Positions 16,434-24,450 of a DNA stretch of 34,554 bases are shown piece after piece. Source of the DNA: CAIOGO01 sp964447445 (GTDB lineage Bacteria > Bipolaricaulota > Bipolaricaulia > UBA7950 > UBA9294). Position numbers and translations under genes: made by a program. Every line of letters begins with the position of its first letter. Within the stretch, counting starts at the first letter, position 1. The notes beneath the pieces were generated by a model. That model had not been told where the DNA came from, ran no database searches, and saw only the letters and a list, made by a program, of their open reading frames with translations. Location: positions 1 through 34,554 of the forward strand of contig CAYUSW010000091.1 of NCBI GenBank assembly GCA_964447445.1, written 5' to 3'.

Positions 16434-17753
16434 CTAAGAGACCGAAGCCGTCTCGGTGAAACGGACCCCCATGGTTGCCAGTTCCTCGAGCACGGGCTCG
16501 TACACCTCGGGCACCATCGGGACCTGGACTCCGGAGAGCCTGATCTCGCCCTGGAGGACCATCCGCGAGGCGATCGCCGCGGGCAAGCCGACGAGTCGCG
16601 ACATCGACGTGTCGCCGTTCGGGATCCCGTAGTCAACCATCGTCGAGAGGATCTTCTCCGTCCGGTCGGCGTGGCGGACGACGAACTCGTGCTGCATGAC
16701 GAGCATGTCACGCTCGCCTGGCGCGTACTGCATCTTCGACAGCATTCGCTGCGCGAGGACGTCGAGGTAGGTCGTTGCCCCTTTCGGAAGCGGGTCGTTG
16801 CTCGTGAGCCCGAGCCAGACGAGGTCGGCAACCGGCTTGGCGCTCGCCGGGAGGCCAAGGTGGCGGGCGACGTCATTCGCCGTCGCCGGGGCCCTCATCC
16901 CAAGCAGGCGCCCCGCCCACTGCGCGAAGGTGAGGCCGCCGAGATCGGTCCGCTCGGTCTCATCGAGGATTCCGAGGTCGACGATCGCCTTCAGCGTACT
17001 GCACCAGCCCGGATAGCGAAGCGTCCCGCGGAACATGCTCTTCACCGTCGGAATGCCGTAGCTCTCGATGTACGGAAGCGAGTCACGATTCGGGTAGACC
17101 TCGAGCTCGCCGAAGCCAACGATCGGGCAGGGCCAATGATGGGCGAACAGCTCGGGCCCCGGGATGTCGATCGTCCTTCCATCTTTCAGGTACCGGGCCG
17201 GGTTCTTGCCCGCCATGACGACGCCGCGCGGCGCCCACGAGAACTTGTACCCCATGGGGTTTGTGTTGGCGTCCGGCGCAGGCAGCCCGCCCGTGTTCGA
17301 CGTGAATCCGACGAGCGTGGCGCCCTTGTCGCGAATGCGATGGATGATCTGCATCGCCGACATATGATCGATGCCCGGGTCGACGCCGATCTCGTTCAGG
17401 AGGACAACTCCCGCGACGCGCGCAGCTCCGTCGAGGGCGCGCATGGCGTCCTTCACGTAGGATGTCGTGACCATGTGCTTCTTGTGCTTCACGCACAGGC
17501 GCGCGACAAGCGGGTGGTGAGCGTAGGGAAGGAGGCTGATGGACAGGTCGTGCTTCGCAACAAGCGCTTCCAGCGCAGCCTCGTCGTCGACATCGAGTGC
17601 AATAGCCGTGCCGTTCTTCGCTCCGCCGATGAGTTTCTCCGCCTTGTCGACCGTTCGCGTTGCGACGGTCACGCGGAAGCCCTTGACGTTCAGCAAGTAG
17701 CGAACGAGCGGGCCTGCGACGAGGCCGGCTCCGAGGATCAGAACTGTGCTCAC
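16434..17753 (-). CDS. Saccharopine dehydrogenase (glutamate-forming, LYS9/AASS-SDH type)
   Basis: The enzyme oxidises saccharopine to glutamate and alpha-aminoadipate semialdehyde with NAD(P)+ in lysine catabolism, or runs in reverse as saccharopine reductase in lysine synthesis. GTG 17753 follows GAGAGGGAG. The N-terminus MSTVLILGAGLVAGPLVRYL is a Rossmann nucleotide-binding fold. SLLPYAHHPLVARLCVKHKK, NEIGVDPGIDHMSA and FTSNTGGLPAPDANTNPMGY are highly characteristic of the eukaryotic-type SDH half of AASS. The 439-residue length matches the domain. It lies 21 bp after the LKR gene on the same strand, so both steps are in one operon. Confidence 0.9.
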   Translation of the reverse strand: MSTVLILGAGLVAGPLVRYLLNVKGFRVTVATRTVDKAEKLIGGAKNGTAIALDVDDEAALEALVAKHDLSISLLPYAHHPLVARLCVKHKKHMVTTSYVKDAMRALDGAARVAGVVLLNEIGVDPGIDHMSAMQIIHRIRDKGATLVGFTSNTGGLPAPDANTNPMGYKFSWAPRGVVMAGKNPARYLKDGRTIDIPGPELFAHHWPCPIVGFGELEVYPNRDSLPYIESYGIPTVKSMFRGTLRYPGWCSTLKAIVDLGILDETERTDLGGLTFAQWAGRLLGMRAPATANDVARHLGLPASAKPVADLVWLGLTSNDPLPKGATTYLDVLAQRMLSKMQYAPGERDMLVMQHEFVVRHADRTEKILSTMVDYGIPNGDTSMSRLVGLPAAIASRMVLQGEIRLSGVQVPMVPEVYEPVLEELATMGVRFTETASVS

Positions 17754-17774
17754 TGTGTCTCCCTCTCTCGATCC

Positions 17775-19082
17775 CTAGGCCGAATTCAGGTGCTGTTCCA
17801 GATACTGGTAGGCGGGCGTCAGGGCTCCGCGATACACGATGATCGCTCGCTTCAGTTCCGGCGGTAGGTTGAGGCTGTCGAAGTCGCGCGAGTAGTCCGC
17901 TGCAGCGATTGTCGGGATGAATCGTTTCAGCGTCGTGCTGAAGTAGACCGATGCTTCCCGGGGCAGCTCGCTGGGAAGGATTTCAACGGCCATGATGACC
18001 GGGCCTCGTCCTTCAACACCCGCGGATGTCGTTCCCGTATCCGGTTGGTAGACGTAAATTGGCTCGTCGGGCTCCGTGGCCTTGACGGTCACCTCGACGC
18101 CGCCCTTGACATCGCACGTGATGTCGCCGATCACGCGAAGCCTTGGCTGCTGATCGTGGTACAACTCGCGTACGGCTTGCCGTGTGACAAGGCGAGGATA
18201 CTTGGGCTCCCAGTAAATGCAGTTGACCATCACGTGCAGACACGGCAGGTACTGCTCGAAAACGGCACCGTATCGCTCGGGGTGCTGGTAGAACTCGTCG
18301 AGGTCAAAGGGGCGTCCCGAGATGAGGGGGCGCACGGTGTCCGCCTCTTTGAACACAACCTTCACGATCGGCTCGTGGCCGTCGGGCAGGCCCGCCAGGA
18401 GGTCTTGCGGCGAAGCCTCGCGGATCGGCAACAGATCAAGGATTTCCTGCGCGCCCCGAGACACATTGCCGTAGCCGGCGATTCCGATAACGAGCGGAGA
18501 GATCGCCGCGGGAAGGCCCGAGGTTCGGATCTCATCTCCGACGGCGCGGATCTCGGCCTTGGCCTCGTCCAGCGAGCCGTACGAGGACGCCTGCCCGATC
18601 TCCGAGAACGGCGATGCGATCCCTTCCCATTCCAGCCGCTTTCCGAGAGCCCACAGAGTGTCGATCATGCCGGCAAGCCCGGCGTAGTTGCCAAAGAAGA
18701 TCAGGCGTCGCCCTCGATCGTCGACGATCTTCTCGTAGTCGATGATCGTCGATCCGAGCTGCAGGATACGATGCAGCATCGGCATGTTGAACGGTTGCCC
18801 CTTGATCGTGTGCGAGAAGAAGACGTAGACCTTGTCCGGCTGAAGCGCCTCGACGGGTATCTCCTTCAGCCCCACCACGACAGGGCATGCCTCGAGACTC
18901 TCCACGACTGTCAATCCGGCGCGACGGAACTCATCGTCGGAGTAGATGCGCCGTTCGGACGACTGAACCACACACTCCAGCTTGTGCTCGGCGACGAGCT
19001 CGCGCACGTGCTCGGGGATCAGGGGCGTGCGACGCTCCCACGCGTAGAGATCCTCCCGCCGAATGCCGATTCGATTCACCAT
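17775..19082 (-). CDS. Lysine-ketoglutarate reductase (LKR half of AASS)
   Basis: LKR condenses lysine with 2-oxoglutarate using NADPH to give saccharopine. ATG 19082 lies about 10 nt after GGGAGGG. The N-terminal AlaDh/PNT-like domain begins IGIRREDLYAWERRTPLIPE, a signature shared with plant and animal LKR. FFSHTIKGQPFNMPML and DYEKIVDDRGRRLIFFGNYA follow. The second domain has VIGIAGYGNVSRGAQEIL, the Rossmann site. Towards the C-terminus VNCIYWEPKYPRLVTR and DITCDVKGGVEVTVKATEP also match AASS. At 435 residues it is a stand-alone LKR, with its SDH partner immediately downstream. It is the first gene of the operon. Confidence 0.88.
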   Translation of the reverse strand: MVNRIGIRREDLYAWERRTPLIPEHVRELVAEHKLECVVQSSERRIYSDDEFRRAGLTVVESLEACPVVVGLKEIPVEALQPDKVYVFFSHTIKGQPFNMPMLHRILQLGSTIIDYEKIVDDRGRRLIFFGNYAGLAGMIDTLWALGKRLEWEGIASPFSEIGQASSYGSLDEAKAEIRAVGDEIRTSGLPAAISPLVIGIAGYGNVSRGAQEILDLLPIREASPQDLLAGLPDGHEPIVKVVFKEADTVRPLISGRPFDLDEFYQHPERYGAVFEQYLPCLHVMVNCIYWEPKYPRLVTRQAVRELYHDQQPRLRVIGDITCDVKGGVEVTVKATEPDEPIYVYQPDTGTTSAGVEGRGPVIMAVEILPSELPREASVYFSTTLKRFIPTIAAADYSRDFDSLNLPPELKRAIIVYRGALTPAYQYLEQHLNSA

Positions 19083-19097
19083 TCGACGCTACCCTCC

Positions 19098-19115
19098 CAC
19101 GTTCATGAGAACGTG
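19098..19115 (-). promoter_or_regulatory. 18-bp palindrome in the leader of the LKR-SDH operon (operator candidate)
   Basis: CACGTTC (19098-19104), ATGA and GAACGTG (19109-19115) form perfect 7-bp arms. On the minus strand it lies between the TATACT box and the ribosome-binding site GGGAGGG, about 12-29 nt after the predicted transcription start. The place fits a repressor operator or an RNA hairpin next to the ribosome-binding site. Confidence 0.5.
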
Positions 19116-19133
19116 CCTCCCTGCAGCCCAGGC

Positions 19134-19139
19134 AGTATA
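19134..19139 (-). promoter_or_regulatory. -10 element of the LKR-SDH operon
   Basis: TATACT on the minus strand, about 50 nt upstream of the LKR ATG. The -35 region at 17 bp (GTGCAT) is poor, so an activator may be needed. Confidence 0.45.
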
Positions 19140-19200
19140 ACGGACGCCGAAGGCGGATGCACGGATCTGCCCATTGGATGGACGGATCCGCGCGGAGGGG

Positions 19201-19977
19201 TCAGCGCCCCGCCCAGGTTTCAAAGGCGCGACGTCCCTCGGCGCGATGGAACGCCCACGCCATGAGCGTGCCGCTGTCCGAGTGGAACATCTCTCCACGC
19301 TCACCGAGCCACGCGTCGACGGCGACGACGAGATTCTTCAAGCTCTCCGCCGCGGGGTGTGTGAAGGCCGCTTTCAGCGACTCGATGAGACTCGAGGGCA
19401 CGCCGAGGTGAAGCATTTCCTGCTCCGTCCAATGGTGCGTCGCGGGCCAGGAACCGCACGCAAGGAAGAGCGCCTTGACCAGCGCTGCGAGCGCATCACC
19501 GTAGAGAAGCTCCAAGTTGAGATCTCCCCCCCGTTCGCGTGTCTTACGCGCCCGGCCGAGCGCGAAGCGGAACTCGAGGTAGTGAACGCGCAGACGGTCG
19601 AAGCGCACGGCCTCGGGCAGAGCGGCGCAGGCTGCGACAACGCGGGCGATCCGGCCGTTCGAATCATGGAGGATGACCGCGTGCTGGTAGGGGTAGTGGA
19701 AGAGGTCCAGCGTCGACGCGGGAAGCGCCTCGAATTCCGACCACGGACGGAGGTAGAACTCGTAGTCGACGGCGCGCCTCTCCGCGTCCTTGTAGGCGAA
19801 GACTTGACGCTCGCCGTCCGGCGTGGCGTCATAGACCGCGTCCTCAACAATGACCTCGATGTCGAGATCGGAGAGCTCGTCGCGCTGCGGCCGCGTCGCG
19901 GAGCCGACGAGGTAGGCGCCCAGCGTCCCTGCACGGTCTACGTACGGACGGACAAGTTCCCGCGCGCGATCGATCAG
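19201..19977 (-). CDS. Nucleotidyltransferase-domain protein with no standard start codon
   Basis: The frame encodes a Pol-beta-like nucleotidyltransferase: LGAYLVGSATRPQRDELSDL then DIEVIVED gives the GS...DxD metal site, and VDYEFYL supplies the usual third acidic residue. An all-helical C-terminal half follows (YLEFRFALGRARKTRERGGD). From the upstream in-frame stop inside tRNA-Val down to GTG 19608 there is no ATG, GTG or TTG, and GTG 19608 would delete the whole catalytic domain. I placed the start at CTG 19977, because GGGAGG (19983-19988) lies 5 nt upstream; the next codon, ATC, is also possible. The protein would be 258 residues. Substrate is unknown; antibiotic or nucleic-acid nucleotidyl transfer are both possible. 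Confidence 0.65.
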   Translation of the reverse strand: MIDRARELVRPYVDRAGTLGAYLVGSATRPQRDELSDLDIEVIVEDAVYDATPDGERQVFAYKDAERRAVDYEFYLRPWSEFEALPASTLDLFHYPYQHAVILHDSNGRIARVVAACAALPEAVRFDRLRVHYLEFRFALGRARKTRERGGDLNLELLYGDALAALVKALFLACGSWPATHHWTEQEMLHLGVPSSLIESLKAAFTHPAAESLKNLVVAVDAWLGERGEMFHSDSGTLMAWAFHRAEGRRAFETWAGR

Positions 19978-20029
19978 TTCCGCCTCCCGGACTGAGAAAG
20001 ACAGGCGCCGCAGTCCAGCTGCAGCGCTG

Positions 20030-20102
20030 TGGGTGGTACAGGGCTCGAACCTGTGACCTCATGCACGTCAAGCATGCGCTCTCCCAACTGAGCTAACCAC
20101 CC
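20030..20102 (-). tRNA. tRNA-Val (GAC)
   Basis: The 73-nt cloverleaf folds with acceptor GGGTGGT/ACCACCC, D-stem GCTC/GAGC, anticodon stem CATGC/GCATG with loop TTGACGT, and T-arm ACAGG-TTCGAGC-CCTGT. The anticodon is GAC. The 3' CCA is not encoded. It is the second of two tRNAs on this strand. Confidence 0.97.
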
Positions 20103-20111
20103 ATGAGGCTG

Positions 20112-20183
20112 AGGCGGCGAGCGGATTCGAACCGCTGAGTCAGGGATTTGCAGTCCCTTGCCTTACCACTTGGCTACACCGCC
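20112..20183 (-). tRNA. tRNA-Cys (GCA)
   Basis: The 72-nt cloverleaf has acceptor GGCGGTG/CGCCGCC (one G-C closing each end), anticodon stem AGGGA/TCCCT with loop CTGCAAA (anticodon GCA), and T-arm AGCGG-TTCGAAT-CCGCT. CCA is not encoded. It lies 9 nt upstream of tRNA-Val and is probably processed from the same transcript. Confidence 0.97.
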
Positions 20184-20255
20184 AGGCGGCTCGGAGTATA
20201 CGGGCCCGCCCGGAGGGGGTCAATCGCCCTGGTCTTGCGCCTCGGCCTCTGTCCC

Positions 20256-20285
20256 TTGCGCATCGGAGCACCTTGGATGTATGCT
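20256..20285 (+). promoter_or_regulatory. Candidate promoter of the Ig/HYR-domain gene
   Basis: TTGCGC (20256-20261) and TATGCT (20280-20285) are separated by 18 bp. The predicted start is near 20292, 25 nt before the ATG. It overlaps the inverted repeats described at 20262-20311. Confidence 0.45.
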
Positions 20286-20311
20286 CCGATCTCCTAGGTT
20301 AGGATCGGAGG
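20262..20311 (+). promoter_or_regulatory. Three-arm inverted repeat able to form two exclusive hairpins over the RBS
   Basis: ATCGGAGC (20262-20269), GCTCCGATC (20283-20291) and GATCGGAG (20303-20310) share one 8-bp word. The middle arm pairs perfectly with either neighbour, and pairing with the third arm buries the Shine-Dalgarno GGAGG (20307-20311). It could be a leader switch or, as DNA, repeated operator sites around the promoter. Confidence 0.5.
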
Positions 20312-20316
20312 TCCAT

Positions 20317-22149
20317 ATGAAAGCCCCAGCGCGCGCCTCGTCCTTTCTCGTCGCGGCTCTCCTTGTAGCAGGTGCTTGTTCGTCAGCTATGGGGGCCGCT
20401 CCGCTGCCGTCCGTCACGAGGGCGGCGAATCAGAAGAGCCCGACGAACGTTCAGCCCGTTCGCCTCTCCGCCCTGTTCAGCGAGCCCGTCGCCGGCTTCG
20501 CGGCCGAGGACGTTCTCCTCTCCCGCCCCGCAGCGGTCACCGTCCATGAGACGACGCCCAATGACGGTACGGCCTTCGAGATCGAGATCAGCTCGCTGCT
20601 CGAAGATGGCCCTCTGTACGCATCCATTCCGGCCGGCGCCGCCACCGGCCTCGACGGGTCCCCGAGCCTACCGTCGGCGAGCTCGGATCCCTGCGTCATC
20701 CTCGACTGGACTCCCCCACCGGCCCCCGATCTGGCGGAGCCCGACGACGGCGCCGCGACATCGGACCTGTCCCCCCGCCTCGCGTGGACCGCACCCGACG
20801 ACGAAACAGGCATCGCCAAGTACAGGGTGGAGATCCGCGGACCCAGGGCCCGCGACTACTCGACAACCCGCACAACGTACACCCCTACCCTGGGCGAGCA
20901 GGGGACCTACACGTGGCGCGTGAGCTGCTTGGACGGAGCCGGGAACACGGGATCGTGGGCCCCGTGGAGGTCGCTTGTACTGGATGACAGTCCGCCCGAG
21001 CCGCCCGCGGTGGACTCCTGGTCGCCGATGCCAGATGCCTGGACCCACGCGGAAGCCATCAACATCGCCATCGTTCCGGCGACGGACGCTGTTTCCGGCC
21101 TTGCAGGCTACGCCGTCGCGTGGGACCACAACGCTTCCACGATCCCGCTCGGACCTCCCAATCGTGACAGCTCTTGGATCAGCGAGACGTTGGCGTTCCC
21201 CGAAGATAACTCATGGTGGTGTCACGCCACGGCCGTCGATCGCGCCGGCAACCGCAGCATCTCGTTCCACGCAGGCCCATTCTGCATCGACCGAACGCCC
21301 CCCACTCTCCTCGGGGTCACCGATGCGCTCACCTTGCCGAACGATCCCGGCCGGCTCTTCGCAACAGCGGACTGGTCCACGGTGACCGTCATCGACGCGC
21401 TCGATCCGTGTCCAACCGTGGGTTTCTCGATTCCAGACGGAGCTCTGCTCCCGCTCGGACGTTCGGACGTCGTGGTGACGGCTCGGGATCATGCGGGCAA
21501 CACGCTCGTTCGCAGCATCGCTCTCGAAGTGACGAACACGGAGGCACCCATCATCGACACGGTGTGGCCGGAAGAGGGAGCGCGGCTCCTCCTCGGCGAG
21601 ATGAGCCGACCCGCGTGGAGCGTCAAGAGTCTCGCCCCCATCGAGGTTGTGCGAACGGAGGGCATGGTCGGCACCTTTCTCAACACGCAGGTACCCGGCC
21701 GACATGAGTTCTCTGTGACCGTGATCGACTCCACCGGGCTCCGCGCAACGGCGTCTGTGACGTACATCGTCTCGTATGCCGACCGGCACCTGGAGTTTGC
21801 TCGCATCCGCATGGACGCCACCGAGGAGATCATCTGGCCTCCTCTATCCACGCCGCTGGAAGTCGAGCGTCCCGTGTTTCACTTCTCGGAGTCGATCGGC
21901 GTCCGGTGTCGGCCGGACTTGCCGCCCGAAGCTGTCCGAAGGGAGCTGCCGATCACGTTCTCCCTCGTGCGCGCGAGCCGCTCGACAACCAAGCCGCCCA
22001 TCGTCGAGCGCGTCGGGGTACTTGAGTGGGACGGAGCTCTGTGTGAAATCGACATCGCGCTCGCGGGACTGCGATCAGGAAACTACATCCTGTGGATCGG
22101 CTTCGTCGATGGGTTCTCGCAGAGTTTCGAGTTCCGCCTCGCGCGCTAG
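20317..22149 (+). CDS. Secreted multi-domain Ig/FnIII/HYR-like protein (610 aa)
   Basis: ATG 20317 follows GGAGG by 5 nt. The signal peptide (SSFLVAALLVAGACSSAMGA) either ends after MGA or at a weak lipobox before the Cys. Domains in order: a bacterial Ig-like domain at about residues 30-115 (VRLSALFSEPVAGFAAEDVL), a fibronectin-III-like module at about 125-230 (YRVEIRG...YTWRVSCLDGAGNTGSW), a second similar module to about 340 (CHATAVDRAGNRS), and a HYR-like domain at about 350-440 (LPLGRSDVVVTARDHAGN). The C-terminal 150 residues are unassigned beta-rich sequence. There is no LPxTG or autotransporter end. It is probably a cell-surface or periplasmic adhesive or structural protein. Its stop codon overlaps that of atpD on the other strand. 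Confidence 0.8.
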   Translation: MKAPARASSFLVAALLVAGACSSAMGAAPLPSVTRAANQKSPTNVQPVRLSALFSEPVAGFAAEDVLLSRPAAVTVHETTPNDGTAFEIEISSLLEDGPLYASIPAGAATGLDGSPSLPSASSDPCVILDWTPPPAPDLAEPDDGAATSDLSPRLAWTAPDDETGIAKYRVEIRGPRARDYSTTRTTYTPTLGEQGTYTWRVSCLDGAGNTGSWAPWRSLVLDDSPPEPPAVDSWSPMPDAWTHAEAINIAIVPATDAVSGLAGYAVAWDHNASTIPLGPPNRDSSWISETLAFPEDNSWWCHATAVDRAGNRSISFHAGPFCIDRTPPTLLGVTDALTLPNDPGRLFATADWSTVTVIDALDPCPTVGFSIPDGALLPLGRSDVVVTARDHAGNTLVRSIALEVTNTEAPIIDTVWPEEGARLLLGEMSRPAWSVKSLAPIEVVRTEGMVGTFLNTQVPGRHEFSVTVIDSTGLRATASVTYIVSYADRHLEFARIRMDATEEIIWPPLSTPLEVERPVFHFSESIGVRCRPDLPPEAVRRELPITFSLVRASRSTTKPPIVERVGVLEWDGALCEIDIALAGLRSGNYILWIGFVDGFSQSFEFRLAR

Positions 22150-23570
22150 TCGACCATTCCCACGTCGTGACCCGCCTTCTCGGCGCGCTCGAGGACCTCG
22201 TGGATGCCGCCGGCCATGTAGAAGAGCTGCTCGGGAATGTGGTCGAGTTGCCCATCGACGATCGTCGCGAAGCCGCGCACGGTGTCTGCCAGCCTCACGT
22301 AGGCTCCAGGTCGCCCGGTGAACTGCTCGGCGACGAACATCGGTTGGCTCATGAATCGCTGCACCTTGCGCGCTCGCCGCACGACCAATTGGTCCTCGTC
22401 CGAGAGCTCGTCCATTCCCATGATGGCAATGATGTCCTTGAGATCCTCATACCGCTGCAGGACTTCGAGTGTCTTGCGTGCGACACGATAGTGCTCGGCC
22501 GTCGTGAACTGCGGATCGAGGATGGTAGAGTTCGACTGCAGTGGGTCGACCGCAGGGTAGATGCCCTTCTCGACGATCTCGCGCGACAGAGTGATCGCCG
22601 CGTCGAGGTGGGAGAACACGGTGGCTGGGGCTGGATCGGTGAGGTCGTCGGCCGGAACGTAGACTGCTTGAACCGACGTGATGGATCCCTTCTTGGTCGA
22701 CGTGATGCGCTCTTGGAGCTCGCCCATTTCGGTCGCCAAGGTCGGTTGATAGCCAACCTCGGACGGCATTCTCCCGAGCAGCGCAGAAACCTCACTCCCG
22801 GCCTGGGCGAAACGAAAGATGTTGTCGATAAAGAGGAGGATGTCCTTTCGCTCCTCGTCTCGGAAGTACTCGGCAACCGTGACCCCCGTAAGAGCGACAC
22901 GAAATCGCGCCCCGGGGGGCTCGTTCATCTGCCCGTAGACGAGCGCCGTGTTCTGGAGGACGCCCGCCTGTTTCATGTCCAGGTAGAGATCGTTTCCCTC
23001 GCGCGTACGCTCGCCGACGCCGGCGAATACGGAGTACCCGTGGTGCTCGTAGGCGATCGAGCGGATGAGTTCCATGATCACGATCGTCTTTCCGACGCCG
23101 GCGCCCCCGAAGAGTCCGATCTTGCCGCCCTTCGGGAACGGGGCCACGAGGTCGATCGACTTGATCCCGGTCTCATAGATCTCGGTCCGCGTTTCCTGCT
23201 CGAGCAACGAGGGCGCCTTGCGGTGAATGGAGTAGCGCTTCGCCGTCGCTGGAGGTGGGAGTCGATCGATCGGCCGGCCGACGATGTTCAGCATGCGGCC
23301 AAGCGTTTCCGGGCCGACGGGCACAGTGATCGGCCCCCCGGTCGGCAGGACTGCGGTGCCGCGCGCCAAGCCATCCGTCGAGTCCATCGCGATCGCGCGG
23401 ACGATGTCGTTCCCGAGGTGGTCGGCCACCTCGAGGATCAGATCCTCGTCGCCCTCCCGTTCGATTCGGAGCGCGTCGTTGACGCGCGGCAAGCTGCCCT
23501 TCGCGAAACGGACGTCCACGACCGGTCCCTTGATCTCCGTCACCCTTCCCGCTGCCGGCTTGTCCACCAT
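22146..23570 (-). CDS. atpD: F1 ATP synthase beta subunit
   Basis: This is the catalytic subunit of F1. ATG 23570 follows GGAGG by 9 nt and gives 474 residues, a normal length; the longer open frame upstream overlaps atpG and is not coding. Motifs: P-loop GGAGVGKT, catalytic Glu in GVGERTREGNDLY, Walker B DILLFIDNIFRF and the C-terminal DELSDED loop that touches gamma. It is the last gene of the operon. The epsilon gene (atpC) that usually follows is missing, and the stop codon lies within CTAG shared with the convergent Ig/HYR gene. Confidence 0.97.
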   Translation of the reverse strand: MVDKPAAGRVTEIKGPVVDVRFAKGSLPRVNDALRIEREGDEDLILEVADHLGNDIVRAIAMDSTDGLARGTAVLPTGGPITVPVGPETLGRMLNIVGRPIDRLPPPATAKRYSIHRKAPSLLEQETRTEIYETGIKSIDLVAPFPKGGKIGLFGGAGVGKTIVIMELIRSIAYEHHGYSVFAGVGERTREGNDLYLDMKQAGVLQNTALVYGQMNEPPGARFRVALTGVTVAEYFRDEERKDILLFIDNIFRFAQAGSEVSALLGRMPSEVGYQPTLATEMGELQERITSTKKGSITSVQAVYVPADDLTDPAPATVFSHLDAAITLSREIVEKGIYPAVDPLQSNSTILDPQFTTAEHYRVARKTLEVLQRYEDLKDIIAIMGMDELSDEDQLVVRRARKVQRFMSQPMFVAEQFTGRPGAYVRLADTVRGFATIVDGQLDHIPEQLFYMAGGIHEVLERAEKAGHDVGMVD

Positions 23571-23593
23571 GACCTCGATCCTCCAACTCCTCG

Positions 23594-24448
23594 CTAGTTC
23601 GCCCGAAGCGCCTCGGCACCGCCGAGGATGTCCGCGATCTCGCGCGTGATTGACTGCTGCCGCGCCCGGTTGTAGGAGCGCCGCAGACTCTCGAGCAACT
23701 CCTCCGCGTTGTCGGTCGCGTTCTTCATCGCTTGCCGCCGGATCGCGTTTTCGCTCGTCTTCGTCTCGACCATGGCCGCGTACAACTTGACGCGCACGTA
23801 CAGGGGAAGCGTGCTCGCAAACGCAGTCGAGAGATCCGGCTCGACGAGCGCATCGCCTGCCTCGGGCTCGAGCGCAATCGGAAGGAGATCGACAACGGCC
23901 ACCTTCTGCGAGAGATCGGAGAGGAACCTCATGTAGACAAGCTTCACCCGACCAATCTTGCCCTGTTGGAAAAGGTCGATGACTTCGTCGCCCACGCGCA
24001 CTGCAGCTTCCCACGTCGGCGGGTCGTAGGTCCCGACATAGGACCGCACGGGCTCAATCCCGCGCCGCGCGAAGTACGCGCGCGCTTTCTCGCCCCCCGC
24101 AAGGAGTTTGGCTGTAGGTCCGGCCTGAGCAAGTTCGGCTTCCGCGGCGTGGTTCAGCTCGCCCTTGTAGCGTTCGCAGAGCCCACGGTCCGAGTTGAGG
24201 ACGAGAACAGCGGCGTTCGCCTTTCCCGGGTCGACGGTCAGCGGGTGAGGTCTCGCGTCCAACGCCCACTGCCCCACGAGCTTGCGCGTGAACGCTTCGA
24301 GGTCTGCGAAGTACGGGCGCACGTGCGCCAGCCGCCGTTTGAGCCGCGTTACCTTGGTCATCGCAATCGCGTTCATCGCGCTTGTGATCTGCTCGATGTC
24401 TTCGATGTTGCGGATTCGGTCCCTGATCGCGCGCACGTATTGAGCCAT
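23594..24448 (-). CDS. atpG: F1 ATP synthase gamma subunit
   Basis: This is the central rotor shaft of F1, 284 residues. ATG 24448 begins MAQYVRAIRDRIRNIEDIEQ and continues ITSAMNAIAMTKVTRLKRRL, the conserved N-terminal helix that sits inside the alpha/beta ring. LNSDRGLCERYKGELN matches the family's SDRGLCG motif. The C-terminal helix SENAIRRQAMKNATDNAEEL and RARQQSITREIADI is also canonical. It starts 2 nt after the atpA stop and ends 23 bp before atpD. Confidence 0.95.
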   Translation of the reverse strand: MAQYVRAIRDRIRNIEDIEQITSAMNAIAMTKVTRLKRRLAHVRPYFADLEAFTRKLVGQWALDARPHPLTVDPGKANAAVLVLNSDRGLCERYKGELNHAAEAELAQAGPTAKLLAGGEKARAYFARRGIEPVRSYVGTYDPPTWEAAVRVGDEVIDLFQQGKIGRVKLVYMRFLSDLSQKVAVVDLLPIALEPEAGDALVEPDLSTAFASTLPLYVRVKLYAAMVETKTSENAIRRQAMKNATDNAEELLESLRRSYNRARQQSITREIADILGGAEALRAN

Positions 24449-24450
24449 GC

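Noticed and set aside
19201..19608. Treating only the 135-residue frame from GTG 19608 as the gene
   Set aside because: The same frame continues upstream with an intact nucleotidyltransferase catalytic domain, so this would be only its C-terminal half.
22146..24014. 622-residue version of atpD
   Set aside because: The extra N-terminus overlaps atpG in another frame. ATG 23570 has a ribosome-binding site and gives the family length.
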